Assembly (NCBI RefSeq): GCF_021134715.1 | Contig: NC_060025.1 | Location: 7,502,001 to 7,566,000 of the forward strand | DNA from: Daphnia pulex | Lineage: Eukaryota > Arthropoda > Branchiopoda > Diplostraca > Daphniidae | Direction: 5' to 3' | Length of the DNA: 64,000 bases | In this document: piece by piece, positions 1 through 11,998 of the stretch | How positions within the stretch are numbered: the stretch's first letter is position 1 | Layout of the letters: each line of letters starts with the position of its first letter | The notes under the pieces: generated by a model | What the model saw: only the letters and a program-made list of their open reading frames with translations | Database searches by the model: none | Told to the model about the DNA's origin: nothing | Made by a program: the position numbers and the translations under genes

Positions 1-1882
1 GATCCCGCTTTGTCGTGGGAGAATTCATTGCTCGTCAGACTATTGGCAGTTAACGGTTCGATGCGAAAAACTTTGACATGGCGTTTTGATTTCGTCTGCG
101 GAAGAATAGGTGTGAAAACGGCCGTTATGCTCAGCAGGATGTGCGAGCCCAAATCGAAAAGGTGTTCAGGAGACCAGACGAACACAATCATGGGTCTAAT
201 CAGCAAAAGCCACACGACAATTCCGATTAGAATCATCTCCAGGGCACTCACTCCTCGACCGCAATTGCAATTTGCACAATCTGTCATTAAGAAAATCATT
301 AGAAATTTGAGCGAAAGCCGAATTGATAATTAACCAAAATTCACCAGTAGTTGCAATCTCTCTGTCTTGCGTCAGTGGTTCGGAATAGCGGTAGTTTGGC
401 TGAGTCGGATGCGAACGACGTTTGTTGCGGGCGTAAATAATTCCGCAAATGAGGCAAGTTGGCAAGATGATTATCATGTATTGTAAAGTGTACTGCGTCA
501 GCGCCATTCGACACAGGCTATGACCGCAAATCGTAAAGCCTAAAATTACATAATTTGATTTTTTATTAGCGCTTTAAAAAAAAAGGAAAGTCTAATTTGA
601 GTTCTACTCACCAACTGTATATCTTATGCCGGTCGTCAGCGTGGATTTTTCAGTCGTTCCTAGAAGGTCGTCGAGCAGATAAAAATCCTGATTGTCGTGG
701 ACGGCAGCATTGTCCAGGGTAGTGAGTATGACGAAATAAGCAAACTGGGGTAAAATCCAGGCAGCCAGCGTGAGTCCCGCAGCTGATTTCGGACTCATTT
801 TTCTACCTCCTTGCGTTTTACTGAGAGTTACCAACGCTGCCATGGCCAATAGAACCAAAAGGACAGCATTGGTCATGTAGTTTTGGATCAGGCAGAAGAT
901 TTGCTTGTCGATCAGCAACCAGCGGCCATTTAGCATCGAGTAGAGAAGAAAAGGAATCCAACTGGTGATGTAGACCACGGAACATATTTTCACTGAATCC
1001 GAAACGTAAAGGTAGAGGCAGTGGCATTTCGAAGCTCTGGAAGAACACCGACGCAGGGCAATGATGTTGACCGCTAACACAAGAGACACAACGAAGATGC
1101 GCAAAAGACTCAGTAGAAAAACCAAGCCTTCTGCAAGTAGAAGTATGGCTGAACTATCCATTTCCGTTGGAATCTGAATAAGAAAAATTTGGAAACAATT
1201 TTAGTGGCGTCAGGTCAAGTTTTTGAAATTATTAAAATAAATTTTATGTTTTATTTTATGTTAGGATAAATTAAGTATCTACAAGAGCATTGATAAAAAT
1301 TAAAGATAAGGAACCGGGAAAACGGAATGGGTAGTTGCACATGAAATAATATTAACTAACAAAGTCGAATGTTTTTCTCATTTTCCTTGTTGATTTCTTT
1401 TGGTTTTCCTTAGTCGCCCCCTAATGAGATGCACAAACTCTCTTCGAGTTATATCTAATTGCATTCGATGTCGTGAAACATTCTCGCACAATAGTCGTTC
1501 GTTTATTTTATAATTCAACACGTAGGTTATCATTTGAGAAATGTTGGCACGACCGAACGACCCTTGGATTTATAGGCGTTGCGCATTGCATAATAAATTT
1601 GCATAATTGCTAAATTCTTTTCAACATCGAAGAACAAGACTATAAATATAAAGAAACAATTTTTAAAAAACATTTCATGCAAATTGGTGACTGGTTCTTA
1701 AAACATCCGGTTTAAATGAGAATGTGATTTTGGGGGCTATTATTTGTAACTGTTAAGTTTGTGTCTTGTTCATACAAATCAAACAGACTTATACAATTTT
1801 AAATAAGAAAAAGACCAGAAAAATTAATGGGTAAAAAATATGCATAGATGTAACTCACCTCACTGTCTGACAAAGCTTCCAT
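1..1882 (-). CDS. Orphan seven-transmembrane receptor-like protein, 3' end outside the window
   Basis: Four exons join in phase: 1859-1882, 612-1173, 345-539 and 280 to the left edge, where the frame is still open. The product starts MEALSDSEIPTEMDSS and shows seven hydrophobic segments in order: ILLLAEGLVFLLSLLRIFVV, VKICSVVYITSWIPFLLY, NAVLLVLLAMAALVTL, GLTLAAWILPQFAYFVIL, YTLQYMIIILPTCLICGII, LEMILIGIVVWLLLIRPMIV, and a last one around SHILLSITAVFTPIL. The charged ARNKRR stretch after helix 5 fits a third intracellular loop, which also carries a CANCNCGRG cysteine cluster. This is the layout of a GPCR, but no DRY, CWxP or NPxxY motif is visible, so the family is not assigned. Helix count and splice phase are seen; the receptor role is inferred. 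The first exon is only 24 bases, followed by an intron of about 685 bases. Confidence 0.72.
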
Positions 1883-3250
1883 TTTCAATCTAACGGTATC
1901 CAAATATTATGCTGGCTTTTTATAAGAAAAACAACAATCCGATCTTCGTCGAAACTTCAAGGTCAATCAGAGCATCGTATCGTTGCTGAAAACGAGGCGG
2001 TTCGAAGGTCTCACATGTACAATAGTCTAGAGAAAAGCAGAAACCTTGAATGAACAATAAATCGAAGTTTGAGAGTTACGCAAACTGCAACTTACCGAAA
2101 GATATTTTCTTTGTTCAACTGTCTGGCACCACGGCTATTGGAAATGGAATGTTTTTTTTCAATTTGACATCACCGAAAGAAACAATATTTAGACCAACTG
2201 AAATTCTATTTGAATCACTGTGTTTTAAAAGTAGCAAGAAACCGAGTGTTGCCCTCCTAAACTCAAAAAGATGTGGGTGGGTGCAACACTTTGTTTACTG
2301 CCGTCTAGCACCTGACGTAGTCGTACCGTGAATGCAACCAAAGTATCAAACAGAACTTGGAAAATGGAGAACAGCAGGCTCTCCGCGCGGCCCTCCAGGT
2401 CCCACTGGCTTTTCACCATTGGCTGCTGTCGCCCGGAAGAAAAAAAAAAACTAAAAAAATTGCCTGGGGCTCACTTCAAAAATATACCTGTATCAAACGC
2501 TGCAACCTAAAACGGCACAGGTAAAAAAATACCCGTTCTCATTCAAACAAGGGCAGCATATGTCTATATGGATATCAGTGCACCAATAATGCAGGGTATT
2601 TTAAGCAATTACTGTAGTTAATTTTTTTTGAACCAGCGCACATTTTTATAAATCAATAAATCAACACAATTTACAGCGAGATGAAATACATACTGTATTT
2701 TCGGTTATTGGCATTAGTTTCAAAAGAAACGTGCTGGGCGGAATGGTAGAGGTTAGTAACCCACATGAACGGATACGACATTACTATCAAATACAAGCTG
2801 GTCCTATTTGTACCATGACTCACAAACAAAACAAGGTATTTTGACATTTACTGAAAAATTCTTGCGATTTTCAAAATGAAATAAACAAAACAACAAATTT
2901 CCCTCTAATCCTCCTCTTCCCTAAAGTTTCGCTATTCATAAATTTGTTCGTTTAGGTCGAATACGTGGAATAAAAAAGAAACAAACATCCCCAAGCGATC
3001 AACGATAGTGACGGAACGGAGATTACCACTTTATCCCTGGAGAAATTAAGGATCTACAAACGAAGGTCACAAAACAATAGGATTACATTCAAAGACTAAA
3101 GTTTTGGTTATTTACTTTTTACTCTGTCGTGGGATTTGGACCAACTATTTCAAATTTTGAATTATTATTATTATTGAAATGGAAAACCCGAGAAAACCAT
3201 TTACAACATTGGGCCAAGTTTTTCAAAACTATTTGTAGATTGTAGAAAAA
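1883..3250. other. Intergenic stretch, no supported gene
   Basis: This AT-rich stretch separates the receptor start from the 3' end of the LisH gene. The longest open frame is about 93 codons at 2050-2331; it has no signal peptide, domain or splice partner, and it reads like chance. Promoter elements for the receptor should lie just above 1882, but no clear TATA box is seen. Confidence 0.5.
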
Positions 3251-4334
3251 CTACACAGGAGAAATGTTGGAATCGGGTAAGAATCGTAAGTTATCATGAC
3301 TGTTCTTTCGGGCAGTGACGCTGTGATACTTTTGATCCAAAAACTGAAGACGACCATCTAGATGATTGAGGAAACGAAACGCTTCTTGAATTCTTTTCTG
3401 GCACACGACTCGGTTGCGCACATTTTGATGTGGAACAGGAGGACCATGTTGCGGCTTTGTCAACGTATTATCTTCTACGATGACGCGATCGTTTTTATGG
3501 TTTAGGAGGTAATCGATTTTGTCTTCTGAATCTTGTAACTTTAATTTGCACATCTCAAGAGCAGATTGAGATTTCCCCAATTTGTTTTGGAGTTTGGTTA
3601 TCTCGTCATTCAAGTCAGTTGACATGCGTTGGAAAGATAGGCAATTCTCATCCGTTTGCGTTTCAGCTAAACTAACAGCTGGAAGAGTTTGGACAAACTG
3701 CGTCCTTAAAATCTTCTCATCAATGTCTAGTGTCTGCGATTGCGCGTTCAAGAGCAGTTTTTTAGGAGACTCGTCAGTGCATTGGCAAGATTTGTTTGCA
3801 AAGGCCTTGCTGGATATCTTGCCAAAAGCATCCACTACCCAGTTGAGCAAACATGTTTTCCCATCATTACTAGGTACCATGTTATCACTTGTTACACCTA
3901 AGGGATTTAAGAGGTCTTTCCACTGACACTTGTCCAGATATTGGGGACTGGACTGTTGGATAGATAAGCACTCACTGGCGAAAACAGATGAAGTGTAGAA
4001 CATTTTGTGATGCTTGAGGTATTCATAAATCATAACATTAATGGCGTCATCCTTTGGTGAGAATTTCACTTGTTTTGAAGTTGATCCCAGTTCCGTTTTA
4101 AGTTTTTCAACCATCCTCATTCGAAGAAATGATTGTAGTTCTCCCATAATTCCTTTTTCCTTTAGCCTGAAAATTTATTCACATTATTAGAAAACTGTAG
4201 TCATTGATGTATGCTATCTCTTTAATACAACACTTTTAAACAACAAAAACCATAAGGACTCACCAATCGAATAGAATCAACTTTAATTTGTCTCGATCCA
4301 TAAATCGATCCCCTTTAAATGACACATCACTCAT
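3251..4334 (-). CDS. OFD1/FOR20-like LisH-domain centriolar protein
   Basis: Two exons, 4264-4334 and 3251-4166, join within a Trp codon (GATTG|G) to give 328 residues. The N-terminus reads DKLKLILFDWLKEKGIMGEL followed by FLRMRMVEKLKTELG, the helical pattern at the start of OFD1 and FOR20 proteins. Then comes a LisH-type segment, INVMIYEYLKHHKMFYTSSV, at about residues 65-85. Residues 180-235 are heptad-like and probably coiled coil (DEITKLQNKLGKSQSALEMC). OFD1 and FOR20 act at centrioles and in cilium formation. Human OFD1 is about 1,000 residues with long coiled coils and FOR20 about 170, so this protein is intermediate. It may be a short OFD1 or a derived FOR20. Family membership is from recalled similarity; the orthologue is not settled. 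Confidence 0.72.
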
Positions 4335-5074
4335 TTTTCACACAAATTCGTCGATGAAGCTCAAACAGATTGTTATATCTGTTATTTTATACTACTTTGA
4401 CTTGACGCTCACTTCACAGTTCAAAAATAATGTTTGTTTGTATTCTTACGGTGCCATCTAGCAACAATTTGGTTGCTAACGAACATTCGGGTTTTGACAA
4501 CCGCGGAAATAAGGTTCGGCAACCGACAATTATTCGTCAGTCGGTCAGTCTTTACTCGTGAATCGTGCTTCGTGAGTCGTGAGTCCAACGAGCTCGGGAG
4601 TCGGGATTTTCAGCTTGCAGGAGCAGACGACATTCGGTTGTTAAATGAAAAATAACCATGTCCAATGCCAGACCGCTCGTATTTGTCTACTCATTTTTTA
4701 TAATTAATTATAACTAATGTTTTGAAAAAGAGTATTTATCACGGGTATATTACATTTTAATCTGCGGTGTATTTCCGTGAATTAAGTAGTAAAAAACCAA
4801 ATTAAAAAAAGGTTTCTTAATTTTTTGAAGAAGCGTAGGCGGCGTAGTTGTATGCCTATTACCGGGGCCTTCAAAACTATTTTGCCTGTCAATAACAATG
4901 TGGTGTATGGGTTGGGTAGATGAGACATACATTGGGTAACAGGTGAAAATGTGGAAAGTCCCTGGATCTGAAACTTTCTATTTTTAGTTGCTTGAGGTTT
5001 AACTCTCTCCTTAGCCATTCCAATGTGTTGTTATGTGTTACCCTAACGTGTTTGTTTATTCTGTTTGAAAGGTA
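4335..5074. promoter_or_regulatory. Shared upstream region of two divergent genes
   Basis: About 740 bases lie between the start codons of the LisH gene (-) and the anoctamin gene (+), which point away from each other. The stretch must hold both promoters. An acceptor-like sequence, tctgtttgaaag, sits just before the anoctamin ATG, so a non-coding first exon is possible. Short open frames here show no recognisable content. Confidence 0.4.
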
Positions 5075-8000
5075 ATGGATCGTGGCGGTTCACATAAGGG
5101 CTATGTACGTACAAAAAATGACAAAACAGGATCTGAAGTTCGGAAAAGATCAATCGAGTTGGAACATGTGACGAATAGAAGAGAGGGGCAGTATAATGCT
5201 GCTCTAGATTCTATGGAAGATGGTACAAATGAATCTCTAGTAAGTGGGTGCCAAGAGGAGAAATTTGTTCAAAGCAATAGCACAAAATTAACAGGCGCTA
5301 AGAAAGACCTCTACGACCATGTAAATAAGACCTTAGATGTTCCACATTCTTTACATCCTGTGACTAAGTATTGTTTCTTTACAGAACCCAACCTTATTCT
5401 TTGATGATGGTGTCCGAAAAATTGATTTTGTACTAGTGTGGGATGAATTAATACCTTCAAATATTTCTGAGCAAGCTGATTTCAAGAGAGATGTTTTTGA
5501 GAATAACCTAGAAAAAGAAGGACTTCAAATCGAATATGTGGATACCCCTGGAGTTTCACTGCATTTCATTAAACTGCATGCTCCTGATGAAGTACTCAGA
5601 CGTTATGCAGAAATCTTGAAACTCAGAATGCCAATGAAAAAGGTGCACAATTTTGATTAAGAAATATCCATACCTATATCATTCCAAGGTATTTTTAGGT
5701 GGAACAAGATGTGATCAACTGTGTTGGTTCAACCTCAATGGAATTCTTGTTAAAAGTATAAACTAACAGTCTAACACTAGAAAATTGTGTATTTATTAAA
5801 TTAACTGACCATGATTTTTATTTAAAGATCCCAGGAATGTTACAATTCCATAATGCAACCAACGAAATCGTGAGTGAAGTGAAATCTGGTTTCGATCGTA
5901 TACTAGATTACTTTCGGCCAGACCCCCTTTTATTCCCAGTGAAATCACAACGTTTTTCAGCTGTCTACAGTCGGGATAAAGAATATCTGTAACAAAATCC
6001 GAAAGTATTTTTAACTGTTTTGCAAATGTAAATTTCTTAACATTTCTTTGATAGGTTTAACGCGGAAGATGAAGATTTTTTTACATCATCCATTCGTTCG
6101 CGAATTGTAGACTTCATTCTTAAACGCAAGCGCTTCAAAGAAGAAATTGACGATGAATTTGCTTTTGGTATCGAACGTTTGCTGACTGAAGGAATCTATT
6201 CAGCTGCATATCCACTGCATGATGTAATGCCAATTTTTTCGAATTATTTATTCTTTATATATCTAATAAGCGGTTTCTATGTTACAGGGTAGTGATCATG
6301 TGGAGGGTAATTTGCGCAGTCTGCTGAGAACCGAGTGGACGGCCTTAAACAAATTACATCGCTATCAGCCATTGGACTATGTTAAGGATTACTTTGGCGT
6401 CAAGATTGCATTGTATTTTGCATGGCTTGGTTTCTACACGCACACTCTTCTCTTTGCTTCCGTCGTTGGATTACTTTGCTTCCTATTTAGCTTCCTGTCT
6501 TTGCAAAACAACATCCCCAGTAACGAAATTTGCTCGGGGCGATTCAATGTCGTCATGTGCCCCATCTGTGACTATTCGGGCGATAACTCTTGTGATTTTT
6601 GGTACCTTTTTGAAACGTGCTTACATTCAAGAGCCGCTTACCTTTTCGACAACGGAACTACAGTCTTTTTCGCCGTCTTCATGTCCTTTTGGGCCGTTTT
6701 GTTTCTGGAAATGTGGAAACGTTATTCTGCCGAGATCACTCATCGTTGGGATTTGACCGGTTTTGATCACCAAGAAGAACATCCGCGGCCGCAATATCTT
6801 GCACGTTTGGCTCACGTCACAGCCAAAAGAGTGAATGTGGTAACGCAAACACTGGAACCACGAGTACCGTTCTGGCGAATCAAATTTCCAGCCGCGCTCT
6901 TGTCCATGTAACAACTAACATTTAATAATTTAGAAACAATTAATTTATGATTTTTTATTTTAATTTGTCGGACCAAGATCTTTGATCCTTCTTCTCGTCT
7001 CAATGGCAATGGCAACTGTTATTGGAGTCATTCTCTACCGCATGTCACTGTTGGCGTCGCTTTCTATTCACAACGATCAGAACATTACAGCCAATGCTAT
7101 GCTGATAACAACTGCCACAGCCGCCTTCATTAATCTTTGTTGCATCCTGCTTTTCAACAGATTCTATGAAAGTACGAAATTTATCACATAAAATCCTTTA
7201 GAATTCAAACCGAATTTTTAAATTGTTTTATAGAAATCGCCCTGTGGCTTACGGAACAAGAGCTTCCTAGAACTCAAAGTGAATTTGAAGACAGCCTGAC
7301 GTTGAAGATGTATCTATTACAGTTTGTTAACCATTACGCTTCTATCTTCTACATCGCCTTTTTCAAAGGCAAATTCATCGGTTATCCGGGAAAGTACAAC
7401 CGTTTCTTCGGATTTCGTCAAGAGGAGGTTGGTTTCAATTCCTGAGTGGAATTATTAAAATTTGATCGACGATTAAATAAATTCTATCGGTAAAACACAG
7501 TGCGGCACTGGCGGCTGTCTTGTGGAATTGTGCATCCAACTTGCCATCATTATGGTTGGAAAACAGGCCATGAACACCTGCATGGAAATGGTTCTACCGT
7601 AAGTTTTAAGGCGGTATAATCAGTGAATTCAACTGACGTGAGATAATTTTTTCTAGGATGGTTTTTAAATGGATTAACAAGATACGAGTTCAAACTGGAA
7701 TGGGCAAACAGCCAAAGGAAAGTCAAGCTTACAGAGCTCAGTGGGCCAAAGATTATCAATTAGTGGCTTGGGGTAGTGAAGCTCTTTTCGCCGAGTATCT
7801 TGAAATGGGTAAATAAATGTCTAATTTTAATTCATTAATTTCATTTTTAAATTGACTTAAATTTTTCTCTCTAGTTTTGCAATATGGGTTTGTAACCATC
7901 TTTGTGGCTGCTTTCCCTCTTGCGCCGCTCTTCGCGCTACTCAACAACGTACTTGAGATGCGATTGGATGCTCGTAAGATATTGACTTTGCATAGAAGAC

Positions 8001-8898
8001 CAGTGGCTCAACGCGTGAAAGATATTGGGGTCTGGTACACCATTCTCGACTGTCTTGGCAAACTGTCTGTGGCCACAAACGTAAGTTAAATAATTCCTAT
8101 GCGTAATGTGGTCATAATAGAATGTGGTCGATCTTTTTCTAAAGGGGCTGATCATTGCGTTCACATCCGATTTTATCCCTCGGCTGATTTACACATTGAA
8201 ATATAGCCCAGATCATTCACTTGAAGGATACGTCAACTACACTTTGTCTTATTTCAAAACTTCCCACTTTAATCATACGCAACAATTATTTAACGGGACT
8301 GAGGTTGTGGAGGTTTGCAGGTCTGGTTGATTTTATCATTTTTTCATGACTTAATTTGTTTTATTACTATAATTTTAAATTTTGAATGAATAAGGTACCG
8401 TGATTTAAGGGAACCTCCTTGGATCCGAAACAATGAATCTAACCCCAACCAGTATGAGCTGACTGCCGACTTTTGGTACATCCTAGCGGCACGTTTGACT
8501 TTCGTCCTAGTCTTCCAGAATGCCGTTGCTCTCGTCACCATGGCTATCCACTGGATTATACCTGATGTACCACGGAAGCTCTCTGAACGCATACGCCAAG
8601 AAGCTTACTTTACCAATGAAATTATTATCAAGCAAGAAATGATTCGAGCTCGTGGAACAGTTCGTGGTGCCCAAGCTGCTAGGGTATACAAATCACGCAT
8701 AGGTTTCGATTCTGTTATTTTTATTAATTTTTATTGCATTTTAACATACATAAGGGCGATTCTACGGCACGGCTTCTTCGTCCGCGTTCTTACGTCGAAC
8801 CCCAAAACGAACCATCATATGATGATGGAGTATTATTCAAGCGCTCTAAATCTTCATGTCCTCGAATATCATCTAGTAAAAATATTGATGCCGTTTAA
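5075..8898 (+). CDS. Anoctamin (TMEM16) calcium-activated channel or lipid scramblase
   Basis: Fourteen exons: 5075-5320, 5385-5642, 5699-5755, 5828-5988, 6055-6223, 6288-6907, 6978-7171, 7234-7427, 7501-7598, 7657-7808, 7875-8080, 8145-8320, 8395-8683, 8755-8898. They total 2,964 bases and encode 987 residues. A cytosolic N-terminal dimerisation region ([16 protein letters not shown]) precedes the ten-helix anoctamin core. The signatures [40 protein letters not shown] and FTSDFIPRL are present. All six calcium-site acidic or Asn residues known from mouse TMEM16A have counterparts: N658, E662, E712, E715, E744 and D748. The protein should therefore be calcium-gated in a membrane. The tail [11 protein letters not shown] and [17 protein letters not shown] resembles ANO1 and ANO5. 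Whether it conducts chloride or scrambles lipid cannot be read from sequence. The 57-base third exon is in frame and could be skipped; its inclusion is less certain than the rest. Confidence 0.95.
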
Positions 8899-9432
8899 AC
8901 TAAATTTTGGCTAGTCCTTTTACTTCAAAAAAAGCCTTCAATCTTCAATGTTCCTTTTACTATCTTATCGTTCGCCTATTTGTCGAAAGTTGAAATTGTT
9001 AAGAGCTTCATTTTAGTATTTTTACTTTTTAAATAATTTTTATGTGTGATAACTTTTCCTTTTACACTTTATTACCTTGTTCCCAAATATGTTAATAACC
9101 GGTTGCTTGCTTTATAGATCTAACTATTACGCTTTTGAATCTTCAATTTTGTATCATTGACTGCCTTTGCTCTCTCTAAATGTGATGATTTAAACCCATG
9201 TTTTGAGAATTATACTAAGGTATACTATAAAATATTACTAATTTCTTTACTAGTTATATATTTATTAGACTTAGATGTATATTACAATGGAGATAAAGTC
9301 ATAAACTGAAAAATTCAAATTTGCTTTCCCGGCTTTGCCCTGAAGACGTCTAGCGGATGAAAAGGTAACCTCAAAAATCGTCTGCTTTCTCTATTGACAA
9401 CTCACGATCGGAAATTTGTATGTTATTGTTTC
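8899..9432. other. Anoctamin 3' flank, no gene
   Basis: AT-rich 3' flank of the anoctamin gene running to the retrotransposon target site. The segment GGATGAAAAG followed by GTAACC near 9356-9369 resembles the end of a 5' UTR exon and a splice donor. It may be the original first exon of PSMD9, with the retrotransposon lying in the following intron. No other feature is seen. Confidence 0.35.
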
Positions 9433-9448
9433 ACAATTGTCAATTCAT
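9433..9448 (+). repeat. Target site duplication, left copy
   Basis: The 16 bases acaattgtcaattcat recur exactly at 11122-11137, on either side of the retrotransposon fragment. This is the duplication expected from target-primed insertion, and it fixes the left boundary of the element at 9449. Confidence 0.9.
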
Positions 9449-11121
9449 CATCTGTAAAGCCTCCTATGCCCCCTCTCTCCGTTCCTTGTCATCGTTATTC
9501 AAAAGCCTAGTGCGTAGCCGCATTGACTACGGCTTAATTATATACGGCTCAGCCAGCAAGTCCCATCTCAACAAAATCGACGTCGCCGCTAGATCTATTC
9601 TCCGCATCATCCTCGGTTCAAAACCCTCTTCTCCTACGGAAGTCATTTACGCCGAATCAAATACTGAGCCCGTCGCCTACAGAAGAGATTGGCTCGCCTC
9701 CAAATATGTGATTAACCTCAGCTCAAACCCCAGAAATTTAACGTTCAACTCAATAAAAGCTTTGTTCTCATCCTCCGACCAATGGCCAACGAGATGCTCC
9801 CCATGTCTGCTCTCAATCTGCTCCAATCTTAAATTAAAGAATCACAACCTGTTTAGCCTCTCCTCTGACATCACCTACCCGTCTTCCATTCCCCCTCCCC
9901 CATGGTCTCCCCCTCTCTTTGAATCTAAATGGTTCCCTCTCAAAAAATCAGCCGCCTCAATTAATCCACAGCTCACCTCTATCATATTCAACTCCCTCGT
10001 GGAAAATATACCCCCGCCCGACATCATCATCTTCACCGACGGCTCTGTCAAACCAAGCCCTCCTCGCTCTACATGCGCCATCTTCATTCCCGCTCTTAAC
10101 TGCTCTAAATCCTGGCTCCTCTCCCAAGGTTCCGGTATATTTACCGCCGAACTCTACGGAATTCTAAAAGCACTCGAATCAATCTACGCTCTAGAACAAC
10201 TTCCCCCTTGCATCCACATTTTCTCAGATTCCAGCTCCGCCATCAAGGCCCTCTCGGCCCCCATATCCCCAATTCATAGGTGCATCTCGGAGATCAAAAA
10301 TCTCCTCAATTGTCTCCTCTCTAGTGGCACCAAAACAATTATTTACTGGATTCCCAGTCACTCCGGTATTACCGGTAACGAAATAGCGGATAAACTCGCC
10401 TCCGACGACAGCGACCCCTCCTCCAGAAGCCTAATCGAAAATTCCCTATCAACAGGGGAACTCATCTCGTCATTGAAACATTCTTGGGAACAATCGCTTC
10501 TAGCTCACCTTCACAAATGCAAAAAGCCCTGCGTTCAAATGAGAACCAAGCCTGGCTTCATCCCATGGCACCACTCCAAAGACAGAGCAACATCAACTTG
10601 CCTTCACCGCTTGAGAAACGACCACAACCATCTAAACGCGTTCGCTCACCGCATCGACCAAGATGCTGACCCGAGCTGCCGATTTGGCTGCCCAGCCATC
10701 GAATCCACAAAACATGTCTTAATTGATTGTCCTACCCATCACGCTCATCGCCTTAATCTCATCCGTTTCCTCAACTCAAATCGTCTCCCCTTGAACCCTC
10801 AAACGCTCCTGGGCCTCGACCCCTCAATCAGCCCAAAAACTCAATTTAAACTCAACAATCTCCTGTCATCATACCTAAGCAAAACGGGCCTCCGACTTAT
10901 CGCATAATTCTCAAACCTACCTCATCTCCTCCCCCCCCCCTCTTCATCTCCATCAAAAATCAAACCAAAAGCTCCGAAACACAGTATTCATCCTCGCCGG
11001 TGCATGAGGGTCCTCCAATAATTTATTCGGAAGACCAGATGTCAGCCTTAAATCTGGCTCCCCTGGATCCTAGATGCCAAGGCAGACGCACCTAAATTCT
11101 CACCAACCAACCAACCAACCA
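9449..11121 (+). mobile_element. 5'-truncated non-LTR retrotransposon (LINE) with RNase H domain
   Basis: An open frame continues to the TAA at 10905-10907. The first part (RIDYGLIIYGSAS, AARSILRIILG) is the region that follows reverse transcriptase palm motifs in LINEs. An RNase H domain follows, with all four catalytic acids: D in FTDGS (about 10038), E in FTAELYGILKAL (about 10148), D in IFSDSSSAIKAL (about 10227) and D in ITGNEIADKLA (about 10388). The C-terminus has a Cys/His segment, CRFGCPAIESTKHVLIDC. The 3' end is a short CCAA repeat (about 11101-11121) instead of poly-A. Endonuclease, gag-like ORF1 and most of the polymerase are missing, so this is a dead-on-arrival copy. The RNase H domain suggests the I, R1 or a related clade. 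The open frame and exact target duplication indicate a recent insertion. C-rich codon use differs from neighbouring AT-rich genes. Confidence 0.93.
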
Positions 11122-11137
11122 ACAATTGTCAATTCAT
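11122..11137 (+). repeat. Target site duplication, right copy
   Basis: Exact repeat of 9433-9448 directly after the CCAA tail. It marks the right end of the inserted element and lies 54 bases before the PSMD9 start codon. Confidence 0.9.
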
Positions 11138-11191
11138 TGTTAGATGTTAAATATGTAATAATTTTTTAGTTTCAGCTAAAACAAGAGTAAG

Positions 11192-11998
11192 ATGGATCGG
11201 CCTACGAGAGAGTTTGCCTTACAACTAATGGCATCTAAAGAAAAAATGGAATCGGAACTTGTAGAGCTCTTGGATGTTTTGAAGTCGGTATGTTGTTCAA
11301 ATAAATAGTTCAGCCATATAAAAGTGCTCTGACCATTTATTATTTAGAATAACACAGACATGACTGCTCCTCTTGTGGATAATGAAGGATTTCCACGCTC
11401 AGATATTGATGTGTATCAAGTTCGAACTGTGCGTCAAAAAGTGATATGTAAATATCTACATTTTGTAACTTATAGGAATTTTATTCAAACACATTTGTCA
11501 ACAGGCCTTAGAAATGACTTGAAGAACTTAACCAATCAGATTGAAAGTGTTCTGCATAACCTTCATGCACAGCAGAGAGAAGGTGCTGGAATTGATGAAA
11601 ACAGCAAGACATCTTTCTTGAATGAATATGATGAGCACACAGTCCCTTTTGCCAAAATAGGAGCAGTAACTGAAGGATCCCCAGCAGAAAAAGCAGTAAA
11701 ATTAGCCAACACATTCTTGAAATATTTAAATTAAAATATCATATTTAATGGTTTATTATTTTACGTAAAGGGGCTTAAAGCCGACGATCTCATCCTTGGA
11801 TTCGGATCATTACGAGCCAGTAACTTTAGCAGTTTGAAAGATGTGGCACAAATTGTTCAGCACAGACTGGAATGTGAAATCCCTCTTTGCATTCGGCGAA
11901 TGGAGGTACTCATGCAAATCACCCTTATTCCTAAACCTTGGAACGGTAAAGGTTTTCTTGGATGCGTGGTATTGCCTTTTGATACCGTAGACCGTTAA
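11192..11998 (+). CDS. PSMD9: 26S proteasome assembly chaperone PSMD9 (p27), PDZ domain protein
   Basis: Four exons: 11192-11287, 11348-11447, 11505-11695 and 11771-11998, giving 204 residues (human protein 223). The N-terminal half is helical (KEKMESELVELLDVLK, RNDLKNLTNQIESVLHNLHA). The C-terminal half is a PDZ domain: FAKIGAVTEGSPAEKAGLKA, DDLILGFGSLRASNFSSL, then the closing GKGFLGCVVLPF. The second exon junction rebuilds Cys in RQKVICLRNDL, as expected for the family. PSMD9 (Nas2 in yeast) binds the base ATPase Rpt5 during assembly of the 19S proteasome cap and leaves before the mature particle forms. Only 54 bases separate its ATG from the retrotransposon duplication, so its 5' region may have been disturbed. 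Identification is strong from domain order and length. Confidence 0.94.

Noticed and set aside
2050-2331. 93-codon plus-strand frame
   Set aside because: No start context, domain or neighbouring exon; AT-rich chance frame.
5321-5404. Reading the first anoctamin exon through to the stop at 5404
   Set aside because: Splicing at CAT|GTAAAT (5320) to AAC at 5385 keeps the conserved anoctamin frame, while read-through ends the protein.
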